This document shows, in pieces, positions 7,316-16,340 of a stretch of DNA of 64,000 bases. The DNA is from an uncultured Oscillospiraceae bacterium (GTDB lineage: Bacteria > Bacillota > Clostridia > Oscillospirales > Ruminococcaceae): NCBI GenBank assembly GCA_947522735.1, contig CANNTZ010000004.1:1-64000 (forward strand), written 5' to 3'. The position numbers and the translations under genes were made by a program. Below the pieces are notes generated by a model, which worked only from the letters and a program-made list of their open reading frames with translations, had not been told where the DNA came from and made no database searches. Positions within the stretch are counted from its first letter, which is position 1. Every line of letters begins with the position of its first letter.

Positions 7316-10300
7316 TTATGATTTTTCCGTGCCGGAAAGGGCGAACAGGACGGTGCGCATCACATCCGACGGAAGCTCGCCAGCCGCCACCTTCGCCGCT
7401 ATATACGGCTTTGCCCCCGCGTTCAGCTTGATGCGTCCGCGCTCCTTCGCCGCCAGCGCCCCAACCCTTGCAATGTCAAACGTGCCGGCATAGAAGAACA
7501 TGTCCTCTCCCTTCTGGTTTATCTCGTATATTCCCAGCGACGACGCCAGATTCCGCAGCATCGCCACGTCGATGAGGCCCTTCACCGATAGCGGCGGCTC
7601 ACCGTAACGGTCGATCAGCTCGTCCGTCACGTCAAGCGCGTCCTCGCGCGTCTGTATTCCGGCTATCTTCTTGTATATGTCTATGCGCTGTGACAAATTC
7701 CCGATATAGCTCTCCGGAATGTGCGCGTTCAGCCGGATATCCACCATACATTCGGTGTGCTCCTGCGCGGGCTTCTCGCCCTTTTCCTCCGCTATCGCCT
7801 CGTTGAGCAGCTTCATGTACATCTCGTAGCCCACCGCCTCCATGTGGCCGTGCTGCCGCGAGCCAAGGATATTCCCGGCGCCGCGTATTTCGAGGTCGCG
7901 CATCGCTATCTTGAATCCGGAGCCGAACGACGTGAAATCGCGGATTGCCGTCAGGCGCTTTGTAGCGACGTCCGAGACCTCCTTGTCCTTTGTGAAAGTG
8001 AAATAGGCGAAGGCGCGCCTGTTCGAGCGCCCGACGCGCCCGCGTATCTGATAGAGCTGCGAAAGCCCCATCATGTCGGCGTTTTCGATTATCAGAGTGT
8101 TGCAGTTCGGCACATCAACCCCCGCCTCTATTATCGTCGTGCAGACCAGTATGTCCACCTCGTGGTCAAGCAGCTGCCGCCAGACCTCCGATATATCCTC
8201 CTCCGACATCCGTCCGTGCGCCACGGCGACGCGCGCCTCCGGGATGAGGTTGTTTATCCGCGCCGCGCAGGTCACGATGTTGTCGATGCGGTTGTGCAGG
8301 TAGAACGCCTGTCCGCCACGCCGCAGCTCTTTTCGGAGAGCCTCGGTTACCACGCCCCAGTCGTGCTCCAGCACGTAGGTCTGGACAGGATAGCGATCCA
8401 TCGGAGCCTCCTCGATCACGGACATGTCACGCAGCCCGGACATCGCCATGTTCAGCGTCCGCGGTATCGGCGTAGCCGAGAGCGTCAGCACGTCCACCGA
8501 GCTTTTCAGCTCCTTGAGCTTTTCCTTGTGCGCAACGCCGAAGCGCTGCTCCTCGTCGATTATGCATAGACCGAGATCCCTGAACACCACATCCTTCTGC
8601 ACCAGCCGGTGAGTTCCGATAATGATATCTATCTCACCGCGGCGCAGCTTGCCGACGATCTCCTCCTGCTGGCGCGGCGTGCGGAAGCGCGAGAGCATCT
8701 CGACCTTTATCGGGAAGCCGTCCATGCGCGAGAGAAACGTCTGATAGTGCTGCCAGGCAAGTATGGTCGTCGGCACCAGCACCGCGCACTGCTTTGAATC
8801 CATCACGCATTTGAACGCCGCGCGTATCGCGACCTCCGTTTTGCCGAAGCCGACATCGCCGCAAAGCAGCCTTTCCATCGGACGCGGCTGCTCCATGTCG
8901 TGCTTGATCTCCTCGACGCAGCGAAGCTGGTCTCCGGTCTCGTCGTACGGAAAGCGCTCCTCGAAGTCGTGTTGCCAGTCGGTGTCCTCCGAGAAAGCGT
9001 AGCCCTCCGCTTTCATTCGCGCGGCGTAGAGCTTTATCAGCTCGCCCGCCATCTCCTTGACCGCCTTTTTGACCCTCGCGCGCGTCTTACCCCATTCGGC
9101 CGAGTTGAGCTTGCTGAGCCTGACGGAGCTGTCCTCGTGCGGGCCGATATATTTCGACACCAGGTCGAGCTGCGTGACCGGGATGAACAGCGCGTCTGTC
9201 CCGGCGTAGCGTATCTTGATATAATCCTTGACGACGCCATGGATATCCCGCTTGACTATGCCCTCGAACAGCCCGATGCCGTGCGAGATGTGTACGACGT
9301 AGTCGCCCGGCGTCAGGTCGGAAAGGCTTCGGATTTCCTCGCCGGATTTTTTTGCGCGGCGGCGCTTGCCGGTTCTGGCCGCCGTTTTTGTGTGGCTGAT
9401 GATTGCGAATTTCAGCTGGGGATACTCGACGCCTGCCGAGACGCTTCCGGGAATGACGTAGACGCTGCCCGGCTTCAGCGGCCCGGCATCGTCCTTGAGC
9501 AGTGCGTTGAAGCCGCGCTGGCGCAGATCCTCCGTCACCGCGGCTGCATATTTCGCCGTCCCCGCGAGCACCGCGCAGCAGTAGCCACGGTCGACATAAT
9601 CGCGCAACGTCTCGTCAAGAGTGGATATCTCGCCGCTCCAGTTGGATAGCTGCACCGGGCGCGCCGGTATCAGCGACTTGGGCGGAAGCTCGTTTGGCGA
9701 GTGCATGAAGCTGTCCAGCATGATGGTGGGCGCCTGCCGCAGCTCGCCGCAATAATCGGTGAAATCCATCGCGAACCTGTCGCAGCCCCGGAAGAGGATC
9801 CCCTCCTCAAGCAGCAGCTTCAAATCCTCGCTCCATTGCTTTTCCAGCGCGCGCAGCGCCTCCCTGTGCCCGGTAAACTCCGAGACAAAGACAAGCCCCT
9901 CCGAGAGATAGTTGAACAGCGTCGCCGGCCGCTCGTATATCAGAGGCAGGTAGCGGTCGGAGCTTGCCGGAGACAATCCGCCGCTTATGCGCTCGATATC
10001 CTTTGCCAGCTCCGCTCGCGCCTTCTCCTGCTGCTTGCCCTTGAGCAATGCCGCCGCCCTTTGCAGCCGTCCGGACAGAACTTCCGCCGGTGGCAGCAGC
10101 ACCTCCCGCGCCGGGGTTATCGTGATACTGTCCACCAGCTCGGTGCGGCGCTGATCCTCTATGTCGAAGCGATTGATGGAGTCGATTTCGTCGCCCCAGA
10201 ACTCGATCCTGACCGGGCACGGACTGTCCGGCGGATAGACGTCCACAAGGCCGCCGCGCTGCGCAAAGCAGCAGACGCCCTCAACCTGATCCACCCGCTG

Positions 10301-10786
10301 ATAGCCCGCGGCAAGCAGCGTTGCGACAAGCTTTTCCATCGGTATCTCGTCGCCCGCCGAGAGCAGCGTCGTGTTTTCCTCCAGCACGTCGGGCGGTATC
10401 GTATATTGCAGCGCCGCCTCCGCGGAGGCTATCACCACACGGCAGCGCTCCGCCGGAGCCTCGCGCGCGCAAAGCCCCAGCACCCGCAGCCGCGCGTGCT
10501 CGTATTCTCGCGAGACCGATTCCATATCGTAAAAGCTTACGTCGCGCGCCGGATAGACATGCGCGCCGCCGCCGAGAAACGCGTTTATATCCTCGCACAG
10601 CCGTGCCGCAGAGGCCTCGTCCGGAGTCAGCACCAGCGCCGTTTTTTCGTCGCCGGCCAGCGCCGAAATGAACTGCGCCTTGCTTATCGCCGAAAGTCCG
10701 GTGACATAGACCGGAAACCTCTCATCTTTTATTGCAGCCGTGAGCTGACTGTATTCGGCCAGCCCCTCAAGACACCTGCAGAGCAT
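7316..10786 (-). CDS. mfd: Transcription-repair coupling factor Mfd
   Basis: A 1156-residue translocase that removes RNA polymerase stalled at DNA lesions and recruits UvrA. Visible in order: a UvrB-like N-terminal module, the RNA-polymerase-interacting region (the LTPGDYVVHISHGIG segment), the RecG-like motor with Walker A GDVGFGKTEVA near residue 640, the DEEQRFG box near 745, the LSATPIPRTL motif III, the QLYQIRGRVGR motif VI, and the C-terminal TRCF domain. Length matches Firmicute Mfd. It lies 97 bp downstream of pth on the same strand, the common Firmicute pth-mfd arrangement, and ends in a clear terminator. Confidence 0.97.
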   Translation of the reverse strand: MLCRCLEGLAEYSQLTAAIKDERFPVYVTGLSAISKAQFISALAGDEKTALVLTPDEASAARLCEDINAFLGGGAHVYPARDVSFYDMESVSREYEHARLRVLGLCAREAPAERCRVVIASAEAALQYTIPPDVLEENTTLLSAGDEIPMEKLVATLLAAGYQRVDQVEGVCCFAQRGGLVDVYPPDSPCPVRIEFWGDEIDSINRFDIEDQRRTELVDSITITPAREVLLPPAEVLSGRLQRAAALLKGKQQEKARAELAKDIERISGGLSPASSDRYLPLIYERPATLFNYLSEGLVFVSEFTGHREALRALEKQWSEDLKLLLEEGILFRGCDRFAMDFTDYCGELRQAPTIMLDSFMHSPNELPPKSLIPARPVQLSNWSGEISTLDETLRDYVDRGYCCAVLAGTAKYAAAVTEDLRQRGFNALLKDDAGPLKPGSVYVIPGSVSAGVEYPQLKFAIISHTKTAARTGKRRRAKKSGEEIRSLSDLTPGDYVVHISHGIGLFEGIVKRDIHGVVKDYIKIRYAGTDALFIPVTQLDLVSKYIGPHEDSSVRLSKLNSAEWGKTRARVKKAVKEMAGELIKLYAARMKAEGYAFSEDTDWQHDFEERFPYDETGDQLRCVEEIKHDMEQPRPMERLLCGDVGFGKTEVAIRAAFKCVMDSKQCAVLVPTTILAWQHYQTFLSRMDGFPIKVEMLSRFRTPRQQEEIVGKLRRGEIDIIIGTHRLVQKDVVFRDLGLCIIDEEQRFGVAHKEKLKELKSSVDVLTLSATPIPRTLNMAMSGLRDMSVIEEAPMDRYPVQTYVLEHDWGVVTEALRKELRRGGQAFYLHNRIDNIVTCAARINNLIPEARVAVAHGRMSEEDISEVWRQLLDHEVDILVCTTIIEAGVDVPNCNTLIIENADMMGLSQLYQIRGRVGRSNRRAFAYFTFTKDKEVSDVATKRLTAIRDFTSFGSGFKIAMRDLEIRGAGNILGSRQHGHMEAVGYEMYMKLLNEAIAEEKGEKPAQEHTECMVDIRLNAHIPESYIGNLSQRIDIYKKIAGIQTREDALDVTDELIDRYGEPPLSVKGLIDVAMLRNLASSLGIYEINQKGEDMFFYAGTFDIARVGALAAKERGRIKLNAGAKPYIAAKVAAGELPSDVMRTVLFALSGTEKS

Positions 10787-10883
10787 ATTGTGACCATTGC
10801 TTTCGCCGCTGCGAAAGCCCCTTTCTCCGTGGATGTGGAAATGGTATAAAGTGTTATACGATCGATTATATCTTGTAAATATA

Positions 10884-11513
10884 TTACTTTCCGTTATACA
10901 AATTCATAGCCCTGTCGGGGTCTCCGGAAACTATCAGCTCCGCCGCCTCGCAGACGCGGGAGTTGAGTTTGTCCATCTCCTCCAGCTCCCGGTCGGTGAA
11001 TTTGCTGAGCACCCAGTCGGCAAGCTCGTAGTCGGGGTGCGGCTTTGCGCCTATGCCGAGCTTTATGCGCGGGAACTCGTCGGAGCCGCTGAGGTAGATG
11101 ATGCTTTTCATGCCGTTGTGGCCGCCGTCGCTGCCTTTTTTGCGTATGCGCATGGTGGCGAACGGGATGGAGATGTCGTCGAGGAGGATGAGCGTGCGCT
11201 CGGGCGGGAGCTTGTAGAAGCTCATTGCCTCGCGCAGCGCCTCGCCGGAGCTGTTCATGAAGGTGGAGGGCTTCATCAGCAGCACGCGCTTACCGGCAAT
11301 CATGCACTCGCCGCAGAGCGCCTTGTATTTGATGCGGTCGATGCGACAGCCGAATTTGCGCGCGATGGCGTCGGCCGCCATGAAGCCGGCATTATGCCGC
11401 GTGTGCTCGTACCTTGAGCCGGGGTTGCCCAGCCCCGCTATAATGAACTCGACCGGTCCGCTGACCGGGGCCTGCGCCGCCTCGGCGCGTCTTTCCAACA
11501 GCCTTCTGAACAT
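10884..11513 (-). CDS. pth: Peptidyl-tRNA hydrolase
   Basis: A 209-residue enzyme that frees tRNA from peptidyl-tRNA dropped by the ribosome. The signature GLGNPGSRYEHTRHNAGF is near residues 28-45, including the catalytic His of the family, with the later FMNSSGEAL, LILLDDISIPF and GGHNGMKSI segments. An N-terminal extension of about 20 residues (MFRRLLERRAEAAQAPVSG) precedes the usual start; the ATG has a TAGGGAG ribosome site, so the extension may be real. The next gene on the strand is mfd. Confidence 0.95.
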   Translation of the reverse strand: MFRRLLERRAEAAQAPVSGPVEFIIAGLGNPGSRYEHTRHNAGFMAADAIARKFGCRIDRIKYKALCGECMIAGKRVLLMKPSTFMNSSGEALREAMSFYKLPPERTLILLDDISIPFATMRIRKKGSDGGHNGMKSIIYLSGSDEFPRIKLGIGAKPHPDYELADWVLSKFTDRELEEMDKLNSRVCEAAELIVSGDPDRAMNLYNGK

Positions 11514-11614
11514 TCTGCTTACTCCCTATATAATAATGCTGTGCGATTGCGTTTATGCACGACAAAATTGGCGGGATAAACGCATCACCCCACCTGTGTT
11601 TTGATTGACACCAT

Positions 11615-11644
11615 ATTATACCACATTTCCGACTGTTTTGTAAA
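11615..11644 (-). promoter_or_regulatory. Promoter of pth-mfd
   Basis: Minus strand TTTACA (11639-11644), 18 bp, TATAAT (11615-11620), about 95 nt before the pth start. It is back to back with the marR promoter. Confidence 0.65.
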
Positions 11645-11661
11645 GCCCCCTAAACGCCGTA

Positions 11662-11706
11662 TTGACAACGGATAAAAAATGCGGTAATATTGTTTCCAGA
11701 GGAAAC
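11662..11706 (+). promoter_or_regulatory. Consensus promoter plus palindromic operator of the MarR-type gene
   Basis: TTGACA at 11662-11667, exactly 17 bp, TAATAT at 11685-11690. Immediately downstream, where transcription should begin, lies a perfect palindrome, GTTTCC-AGA-GGAAAC, at 11692-11706. The position suggests autoregulation by the encoded regulator. Confidence 0.75.
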
Positions 11707-11730
11707 TTTCGCGGCAAAGGAGCTGATACG

Positions 11731-12168
11731 ATGACCAATACGGAGGATCTGCGCAACCTGAGATGCACCAAAAAGCTTTACGACTCGATAATCCGGGAGG
11801 TCTGCGAGAAATACGCGCTCGGACGCCCGGAGCTTGATGTTCTCGCGTTTCTGCACGCAAACGCTGGGATGGACGTCGCGAGCGACATTGTGGAATACTG
11901 TATCCTCTCCAAGGCGAACGTCTCGCAGGCGGTGGAGCGGCTGATACGCAGGCAACTGCTTGTGCGCGTCGTCGATCCCGAGGACCGCAGGCGCATCCAC
12001 CTCAATATGACTGCGCTCGCCGCGCCGATAATCGAGGATTTCGACCGCGCATACGACCGCTTTCGCAACGTGCTCGTCGCCGGACTGACGGGGGATGAGC
12101 TGGCGCTCTACAGAGAGCTGAGCCGCCGTATGGCCGATAACGCCATGAGATACCTTGAGAACAAATGA
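11731..12168 (+). CDS. MarR-family transcriptional regulator
   Basis: A 145-residue winged-helix protein. The segment VASDIVEYCILSKANVSQAVERLIRRQLLVRVVDPEDRRRIHLNMT is the MarR helix-turn-helix and wing (DPEDRR is the usual wing motif), flanked by dimerisation helices. The ATG at 11731 is chosen because AAAGGAG lies 7 bases upstream; the longer frame reaches back into the promoter. MarR proteins are small-molecule-responsive repressors, generally of an adjacent gene; here no target adjoins on the same strand, so autoregulation or a divergent effect on pth-mfd are the visible possibilities. Confidence 0.88.
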   Translation: MTNTEDLRNLRCTKKLYDSIIREVCEKYALGRPELDVLAFLHANAGMDVASDIVEYCILSKANVSQAVERLIRRQLLVRVVDPEDRRRIHLNMTALAAPIIEDFDRAYDRFRNVLVAGLTGDELALYRELSRRMADNAMRYLENK

Positions 12169-12190
12169 ATACGATAATCCATATAAAATA

Positions 12191-12217
12191 ATACCTCCCG
12201 GTGTTGCCGGGAGGTAT
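12191..12217. terminator. Bidirectional terminator between marR and the 12226 gene
   Basis: An 11-bp perfect stem (ATACCTCCCGG / CCGGGAGGTAT) with a 5-base loop, flanked by A-rich and T-rich sides; it lies between two convergent genes. Confidence 0.9.
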
Positions 12218-12225
12218 TTTGCATT

Positions 12226-13221
12226 TTATATGTCCAGCTTTTTCATAACGCGGTCGTAGAGCGTCGGGATGGTTATCTGGTGGTCTCCGGTGAAATGCCA
12301 GCCGCGTCCGCCGCAGCTCGTCGGGCGGTTGACGATGTTTTTGCGCGGTCGGTAATAGTAGTTCGGGTCGCTGTAGCCAATCTTGCGGCGATAATCGCCG
12401 AGGTTCACAAGGTCGAAGTTGGCGGTTGTGATATTGAAGGTGGGGTAGCCGAGATTGCGCGCGATGGACAGCGCTTTCAGGAACACCTCCGCACCGATGA
12501 CCGCCGAGCCGAAATTGAGGAATACGCCGCCGTCAAGCTGCGTCACAGAGGCGCACAGCTTTTTAAAGTCCACGCCGGAGCATTTGCCTATGACCGACAT
12601 GTCGCAGGACGGGTGCTGGTGGATGATATCGGTGCCGAGCGCGATGTGGTAGGTAGCCGGGATATCGCACAGATACGCCTGATACAGCACGCAGTCGGAT
12701 CGGTTAGGGAAGCGTTCCGGGCGACGGTCGATGTAGCGGCCGAGTGCCTCGCCGTAGCCGAGCCCGTCTGCGGCGCCGAGCCGCAGCGCCTCGTTCATCC
12801 ATGCGCCGGTCTCCTCCCACATGCCAAACGAGCCGTCCTCTATGGCCGTGGGCACGTCCTCGCTGGTGCCGCCGAGATATGCCAGCTCAAAATCGTGGAT
12901 GCTGCCCGCTCCGTTGGAGGCGAGATGTGTTATCACGCCCGCCCTTATCAGCGCGATAAGATAGCGCGACAAGCGGTTTTTTATCACATGTGCGCCCATG
13001 CTCCAGATCACCGGGCTGCCGTTTTTGCGCGCCGCGACTATGCGATCCACAAGCTCGTCAAAGCCCTCCTGCTCAAAGGTGTCATGTTCGTCTCCCGGTG
13101 TCATCAGGTTGTCGATGGTTACAAGGTTGCGCCGCTGTGTCGTATGGCATGTAACAACATCTGAAAAGTCCAGAATCCTGCTTCGTCCCTCACCGATGAA
13201 TTTACCTCTCGTCTGCAACAT
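12226..13221 (-). CDS. Deoxyhypusine-synthase-like protein of unknown function
   Basis: A 331-residue protein. Segments such as SMGAHVIKN, HLASNGAGSIHDFELAYLGGTSEDV and EDGSFGMWEETG recall the NAD-binding fold of the deoxyhypusine synthase superfamily, but I do not see the catalytic-lysine region of true deoxyhypusine synthase, and bacteria lack eIF5A. Function is therefore unknown. The start ATG at 13221 is taken because GGAGGAG lies just upstream inside the end of the HAD gene; a longer frame would overlap that gene. It is the last gene of the kinase-ROK-HAD operon, so a role in a carbohydrate or polyol pathway is the simplest inference. Confidence 0.7.
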   Translation of the reverse strand: MLQTRGKFIGEGRSRILDFSDVVTCHTTQRRNLVTIDNLMTPGDEHDTFEQEGFDELVDRIVAARKNGSPVIWSMGAHVIKNRLSRYLIALIRAGVITHLASNGAGSIHDFELAYLGGTSEDVPTAIEDGSFGMWEETGAWMNEALRLGAADGLGYGEALGRYIDRRPERFPNRSDCVLYQAYLCDIPATYHIALGTDIIHQHPSCDMSVIGKCSGVDFKKLCASVTQLDGGVFLNFGSAVIGAEVFLKALSIARNLGYPTFNITTANFDLVNLGDYRRKIGYSDPNYYYRPRKNIVNRPTSCGGRGWHFTGDHQITIPTLYDRVMKKLDI

Positions 13222-13223
13222 TT

Positions 13224-14003
13224 TCACTCCTCCATCCAGTTTATCAGCTCGTCCGCGTTCTCGAAGCAATCGGTCAGCACGTGCGCCCCGGCGCCGCTCA
13301 ACCGTCTCGCCTTGAGTTCATCATAGCCTCTCAGCAGCCGCTCGTCGCTCGCAACTCCGAGCGTGAGCGCCCCGGCCTGCCGCCCCAGACGTATCTCAAC
13401 CGGGCCGTCGCCCACGACGATAATACCGCCCTCGCCTCGCGAGAGCAGCTCTTGCAGCGTCGCCTGCTTGGAGCAGTCCTCGGAATGTGGCTTTGCGCCT
13501 GCTATCTCGTCGAAATAGCCGTCCAGCTCAAGGGCCGCCGCCTCGCGCCGCACGTCGCACTCATCGGTGCCGGACGCCGCGAGCAGGCGTAGCCCACGCG
13601 CACGCAGCGCCTGCAAAAACTGCTCGCATCCCGCGACGAGATAACGCTCACGGTTGCCGTTTTCCGCGTCCTTGCGCCTTTTTTCGACATTTTTCATCAG
13701 CCTGCGGTTATACTCCGCCTTATATTCCCACGGATCGGCGAGAGGATTCTTGCAGCGGCCGTATTCCGACGTCTTTTCCGCAAGCCACTTCATCTGCGCA
13801 ATGGTCTGTATGCCGGTCGAGCGGTCGATATAATCGCGCACCATCGCGGTCACAGCCTCGTCCGGCTCGCCGCCGGAGATATACTGCACCATCAGCGGCT
13901 CCATCACGTCCTCCCAGCCGCAGCGAAGGGTGGACAGCGTGCCGTCAAAGTCAAAAACCGCCGTGGTTATCCGCATTTTTTCATGCTTCTCAAGTATTCT
14001 CAT
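13224..14003 (-). CDS. HAD-superfamily phosphatase
   Basis: A 259-residue haloacid-dehalogenase-type hydrolase: motif I DFDGTLS near residue 18, a large cap insertion, motif II around AASGTD, a conserved lysine (GAKPHSEDCSK) and motif III VVGDGPVEIRLGR. Such enzymes dephosphorylate small phosphometabolites. The ATG at 14003 has a GGAGA site and overlaps the ROK gene by 14 bp; the following gene begins two bases after its stop. The substrate is not evident, but its operon partners (a sugar kinase and a sugar-type regulator) point to a phosphorylated sugar. Confidence 0.85.
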   Translation of the reverse strand: MRILEKHEKMRITTAVFDFDGTLSTLRCGWEDVMEPLMVQYISGGEPDEAVTAMVRDYIDRSTGIQTIAQMKWLAEKTSEYGRCKNPLADPWEYKAEYNRRLMKNVEKRRKDAENGNRERYLVAGCEQFLQALRARGLRLLAASGTDECDVRREAAALELDGYFDEIAGAKPHSEDCSKQATLQELLSRGEGGIIVVGDGPVEIRLGRQAGALTLGVASDERLLRGYDELKARRLSGAGAHVLTDCFENADELINWMEE

Positions 14004-15156
14004 CGTCTATCTCTCCGCGTAAAAAGAAGTTTTCCACAGCAAGCCCCGCCGCTGCGGAAAGCCCGGCGTCGGCGCTCAGCGCGGAGCCGCACACTGCCAC
14101 GTGATGGTGCTTGCGCGTCATCATCCTTCCAGCAATGCGGTGCTCCAGCATCGGAGCAAACCACTGCGCGCTGCGGCTTAGCTTTCCGCCGAGAACGATC
14201 AGCTCCGGCTCGAGCACATTTATCGCGCTGACACAGAGCGCCGACAGCAGCTCCGCCTCGCGCTCGATAAGCTCCATGCACGCCCTGTCGCCGCTTCTTG
14301 CCCTGTCAGTCAGCTCGATCCAGTCGGACGCCTCGATGCCCTGCGTCCGAGCATAACGCAGCAGCGAGGGCAGCGACGCATACAGCTCGGCGCAGCCGCG
14401 GTTTCCGCAGCGGCACTCCTCTCCGTCGAAAACGATGCCGATGTGCCCGATTTCGCAGCCGAACCCGCCGGCGCCGCGATACAGCTTACCGTCCCTGACA
14501 AACCCGCCGCCAAGGCCGTTATCACAGGTTAGAAACAGGAAATTATCGCTGTCGGTGCGGCTGTTTTTCTCGGCGAGGGCGAGGACATTCGCGTCCTTTT
14601 CGAGAAAAACCTCCATTCCAAGCCGCGTGCCAAGCTCGCTCACGACCGGCGTGTTGTGCCAGGCGCTGACGTGCGGAGGGTCAAGAATGCGTCCTGCAAC
14701 CGTATCGACCGGTCCGGGCGAGCTGACGCCTACGCCGAGGTTGCGCTTGCCCGTCACGCCATGCTTTTCCGCAAGCGCAGCTATCGTCTGCGCTATCCCG
14801 CCGCAGGGAGCGCTTTCGGCCCCGGAGACGGCGCGCTTTTCGATTATATTTCCGGCAAGGTCGGTCAGTCCCACCAGCGTTCCGGAGGTCGATATATCGA
14901 CGCCGAACGCAAAGCGGGACGTCGGGTTGATTCGCAGCATCGTCGGGCGGCGGCCCACGTCCGAGAGAACCGTTTCGCCCTCGACGACAAGCCCGTCGCG
15001 CATAAGGCCCTCGACAATCACCGTGACCGCAGCGCGCGTCAGTCCGGCGGTTCTTGCAAGCTCCGCGCGCGATATTGGCTGCGCGCGTATCATTCGCATA
15101 ATTATTCCGCGGTTCCGACGCTTCATATCCGCTGAATTATTGGCTTTTCTTTCCAT
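13990..15156 (-). CDS. ROK-family transcriptional regulator (NagC/XylR type)
   Basis: A 388-residue protein with an N-terminal helix-turn-helix (IIMRMIRAQPISRAELARTAGLTRAAVTVIV) and a C-terminal ROK domain containing the sugar-kinase-like GVDISTSGTLVGL segment and the zinc motif CRCGNRGCAE. With the DNA-binding domain present, it is a regulator rather than a glucokinase. It is the second gene of the operon, three bases after the kinase, so it is well placed to control its own operon through the inverted repeat at 16281-16301. The ligand is probably the kinase substrate or product (inference). Confidence 0.9.
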   Translation of the reverse strand: MERKANNSADMKRRNRGIIMRMIRAQPISRAELARTAGLTRAAVTVIVEGLMRDGLVVEGETVLSDVGRRPTMLRINPTSRFAFGVDISTSGTLVGLTDLAGNIIEKRAVSGAESAPCGGIAQTIAALAEKHGVTGKRNLGVGVSSPGPVDTVAGRILDPPHVSAWHNTPVVSELGTRLGMEVFLEKDANVLALAEKNSRTDSDNFLFLTCDNGLGGGFVRDGKLYRGAGGFGCEIGHIGIVFDGEECRCGNRGCAELYASLPSLLRYARTQGIEASDWIELTDRARSGDRACMELIEREAELLSALCVSAINVLEPELIVLGGKLSRSAQWFAPMLEHRIAGRMMTRKHHHVAVCGSALSADAGLSAAAGLAVENFFLRGEIDDENT

Positions 15157-15159
15157 TTT

Positions 15160-16218
15160 TCACCTCTTGACATACGCTGTGTCGTAACGTTTAATAATCT
15201 CCTCCGGCGACGCGGTTCCGGTGACTCCGAGCTTTTTCACCGACACCGAGGCCGCAAGATTGCCGAAAAAGCCCGCCTCCGGGAAGCTGGCCCCCACTGC
15301 GAGCGCGAGCGAGAAGGCCGCAAGGAAACAATCTCCCGCGCCGACGGTATCGACCGGCGGCTCGACCGGCGCAGCCTCCACGAAAACGCACTCCATTCCG
15401 TGGCAGACGACGCAGCCGCGCGCCCCAATTGTTACGCAGACGTCGGAGCCTGTGTGTGCAGCAAGCGTTTTCGCGGCCTTGGCGACAACGGCAATGTCGC
15501 CGTCGGTTCTTGTAGGCAATGCGCCGGGATAATTTATTGCCCGCGCGCACTCGATCTCGTTTGGCTTGAGTATCGCGCCGCCAAACCCGGTTATTCGCGA
15601 GCGGCTGTCCACGACGACGAGCAGACCCGACCTTGCGAGCTCCGTTATCCGCTCCCGCACAGTTGGCGTCACGCAGCCCTGCACAAGCTGGTCGCTGACG
15701 CAGAGGACGCCGGAGCCCGGGGCGATACCTTCGAGTTTTTCGATGAGCCTGCGCTCCACATCGCGCGGTAGCGGTTCGTAGGATTCAAAGTCGAGCCTCG
15801 GATCCTCGACCTCGATGCCGGTATAGCCGCGGCGCATCGGCTTGCAATAGGCGTTTGTGAAGCGCCCGGGCAGCTCGATAAGATCCGACGGGTCTATGCC
15901 GCGGCAGGCGAGCTCTTTTTTCAGGCATGCGCCGCGCCAGTCGTCCCCGGCCACGCCGATGAGCGACGTAGATCCGGGTCTCAGCGCGCTGAGGTTTGCC
16001 GCCACGTTGCCGCCGGCTCCGGGAGACATGCGCTCCTGCGTGACCGGCAACGGATAATGCGGAGTTTCTCGCGAGAGGGCGCTACGCGTCATGTCCGCCG
16101 ACCAGTACACGTCGAGGCAGACGTCGCCGATGAGCGCGGCGTTTACTGTCCCAAGCCTGTCGATTATCTCCGCGAGCCGCCCGCGGCTCATACCCTCAAA
16201 CCGTTCCAAACCTTCCAT
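15160..16218 (-). CDS. PfkB/RfaE-like carbohydrate kinase
   Basis: A 352-residue ribokinase-fold kinase. The glycine-rich region SPGAGGNVAANLSALRPG near residue 68 and the C-terminal signature DTVGAGDCFLAAF near 295 (with the catalytic Asp) are intact. The N-terminal half resembles the kinase domain of RfaE/HldE (D-glycero-D-manno-heptose-7-phosphate kinase), but no nucleotidyltransferase domain is attached. First gene of a four-gene operon with a ROK regulator, a HAD phosphatase and a DHS-like protein; start ATG has an AAGGGTGAG site. The sugar phosphorylated is unknown. Confidence 0.88.
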   Translation of the reverse strand: MEGLERFEGMSRGRLAEIIDRLGTVNAALIGDVCLDVYWSADMTRSALSRETPHYPLPVTQERMSPGAGGNVAANLSALRPGSTSLIGVAGDDWRGACLKKELACRGIDPSDLIELPGRFTNAYCKPMRRGYTGIEVEDPRLDFESYEPLPRDVERRLIEKLEGIAPGSGVLCVSDQLVQGCVTPTVRERITELARSGLLVVVDSRSRITGFGGAILKPNEIECARAINYPGALPTRTDGDIAVVAKAAKTLAAHTGSDVCVTIGARGCVVCHGMECVFVEAAPVEPPVDTVGAGDCFLAAFSLALAVGASFPEAGFFGNLAASVSVKKLGVTGTASPEEIIKRYDTAYVKR

Positions 16219-16259
16219 AGTCTCACCCTTCTATACGTTTATCGAGGTATTCCGCTATT

Positions 16260-16301
16260 ATTATAGCATACTCGGGTAATATTGTCAATCTGGTTAACAA
16301 T
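16260..16301 (-). promoter_or_regulatory. Consensus promoter overlapped by an inverted repeat (ROK operator candidate)
   Basis: On the minus strand TTGACA (16283-16288), 17 bp, TATAAT (16260-16265): a perfect sigma-A promoter. The -35 lies inside an inverted repeat, ATTGTTAA-N5-TTGACAAT, at 16281-16301. A repressor bound there would block the -35 region; the operon-encoded ROK protein is the obvious candidate. Confidence 0.8.
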
Positions 16302-16340
16302 ATGTTTTATACATTATATTATCATACCGTTCGGGCTGAA

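Noticed and set aside
16281..16301. A second Rex operator
   Set aside because: The half-sites resemble Rex sites, but the centre has five bases instead of four, and a ROK regulator is encoded in the operon.
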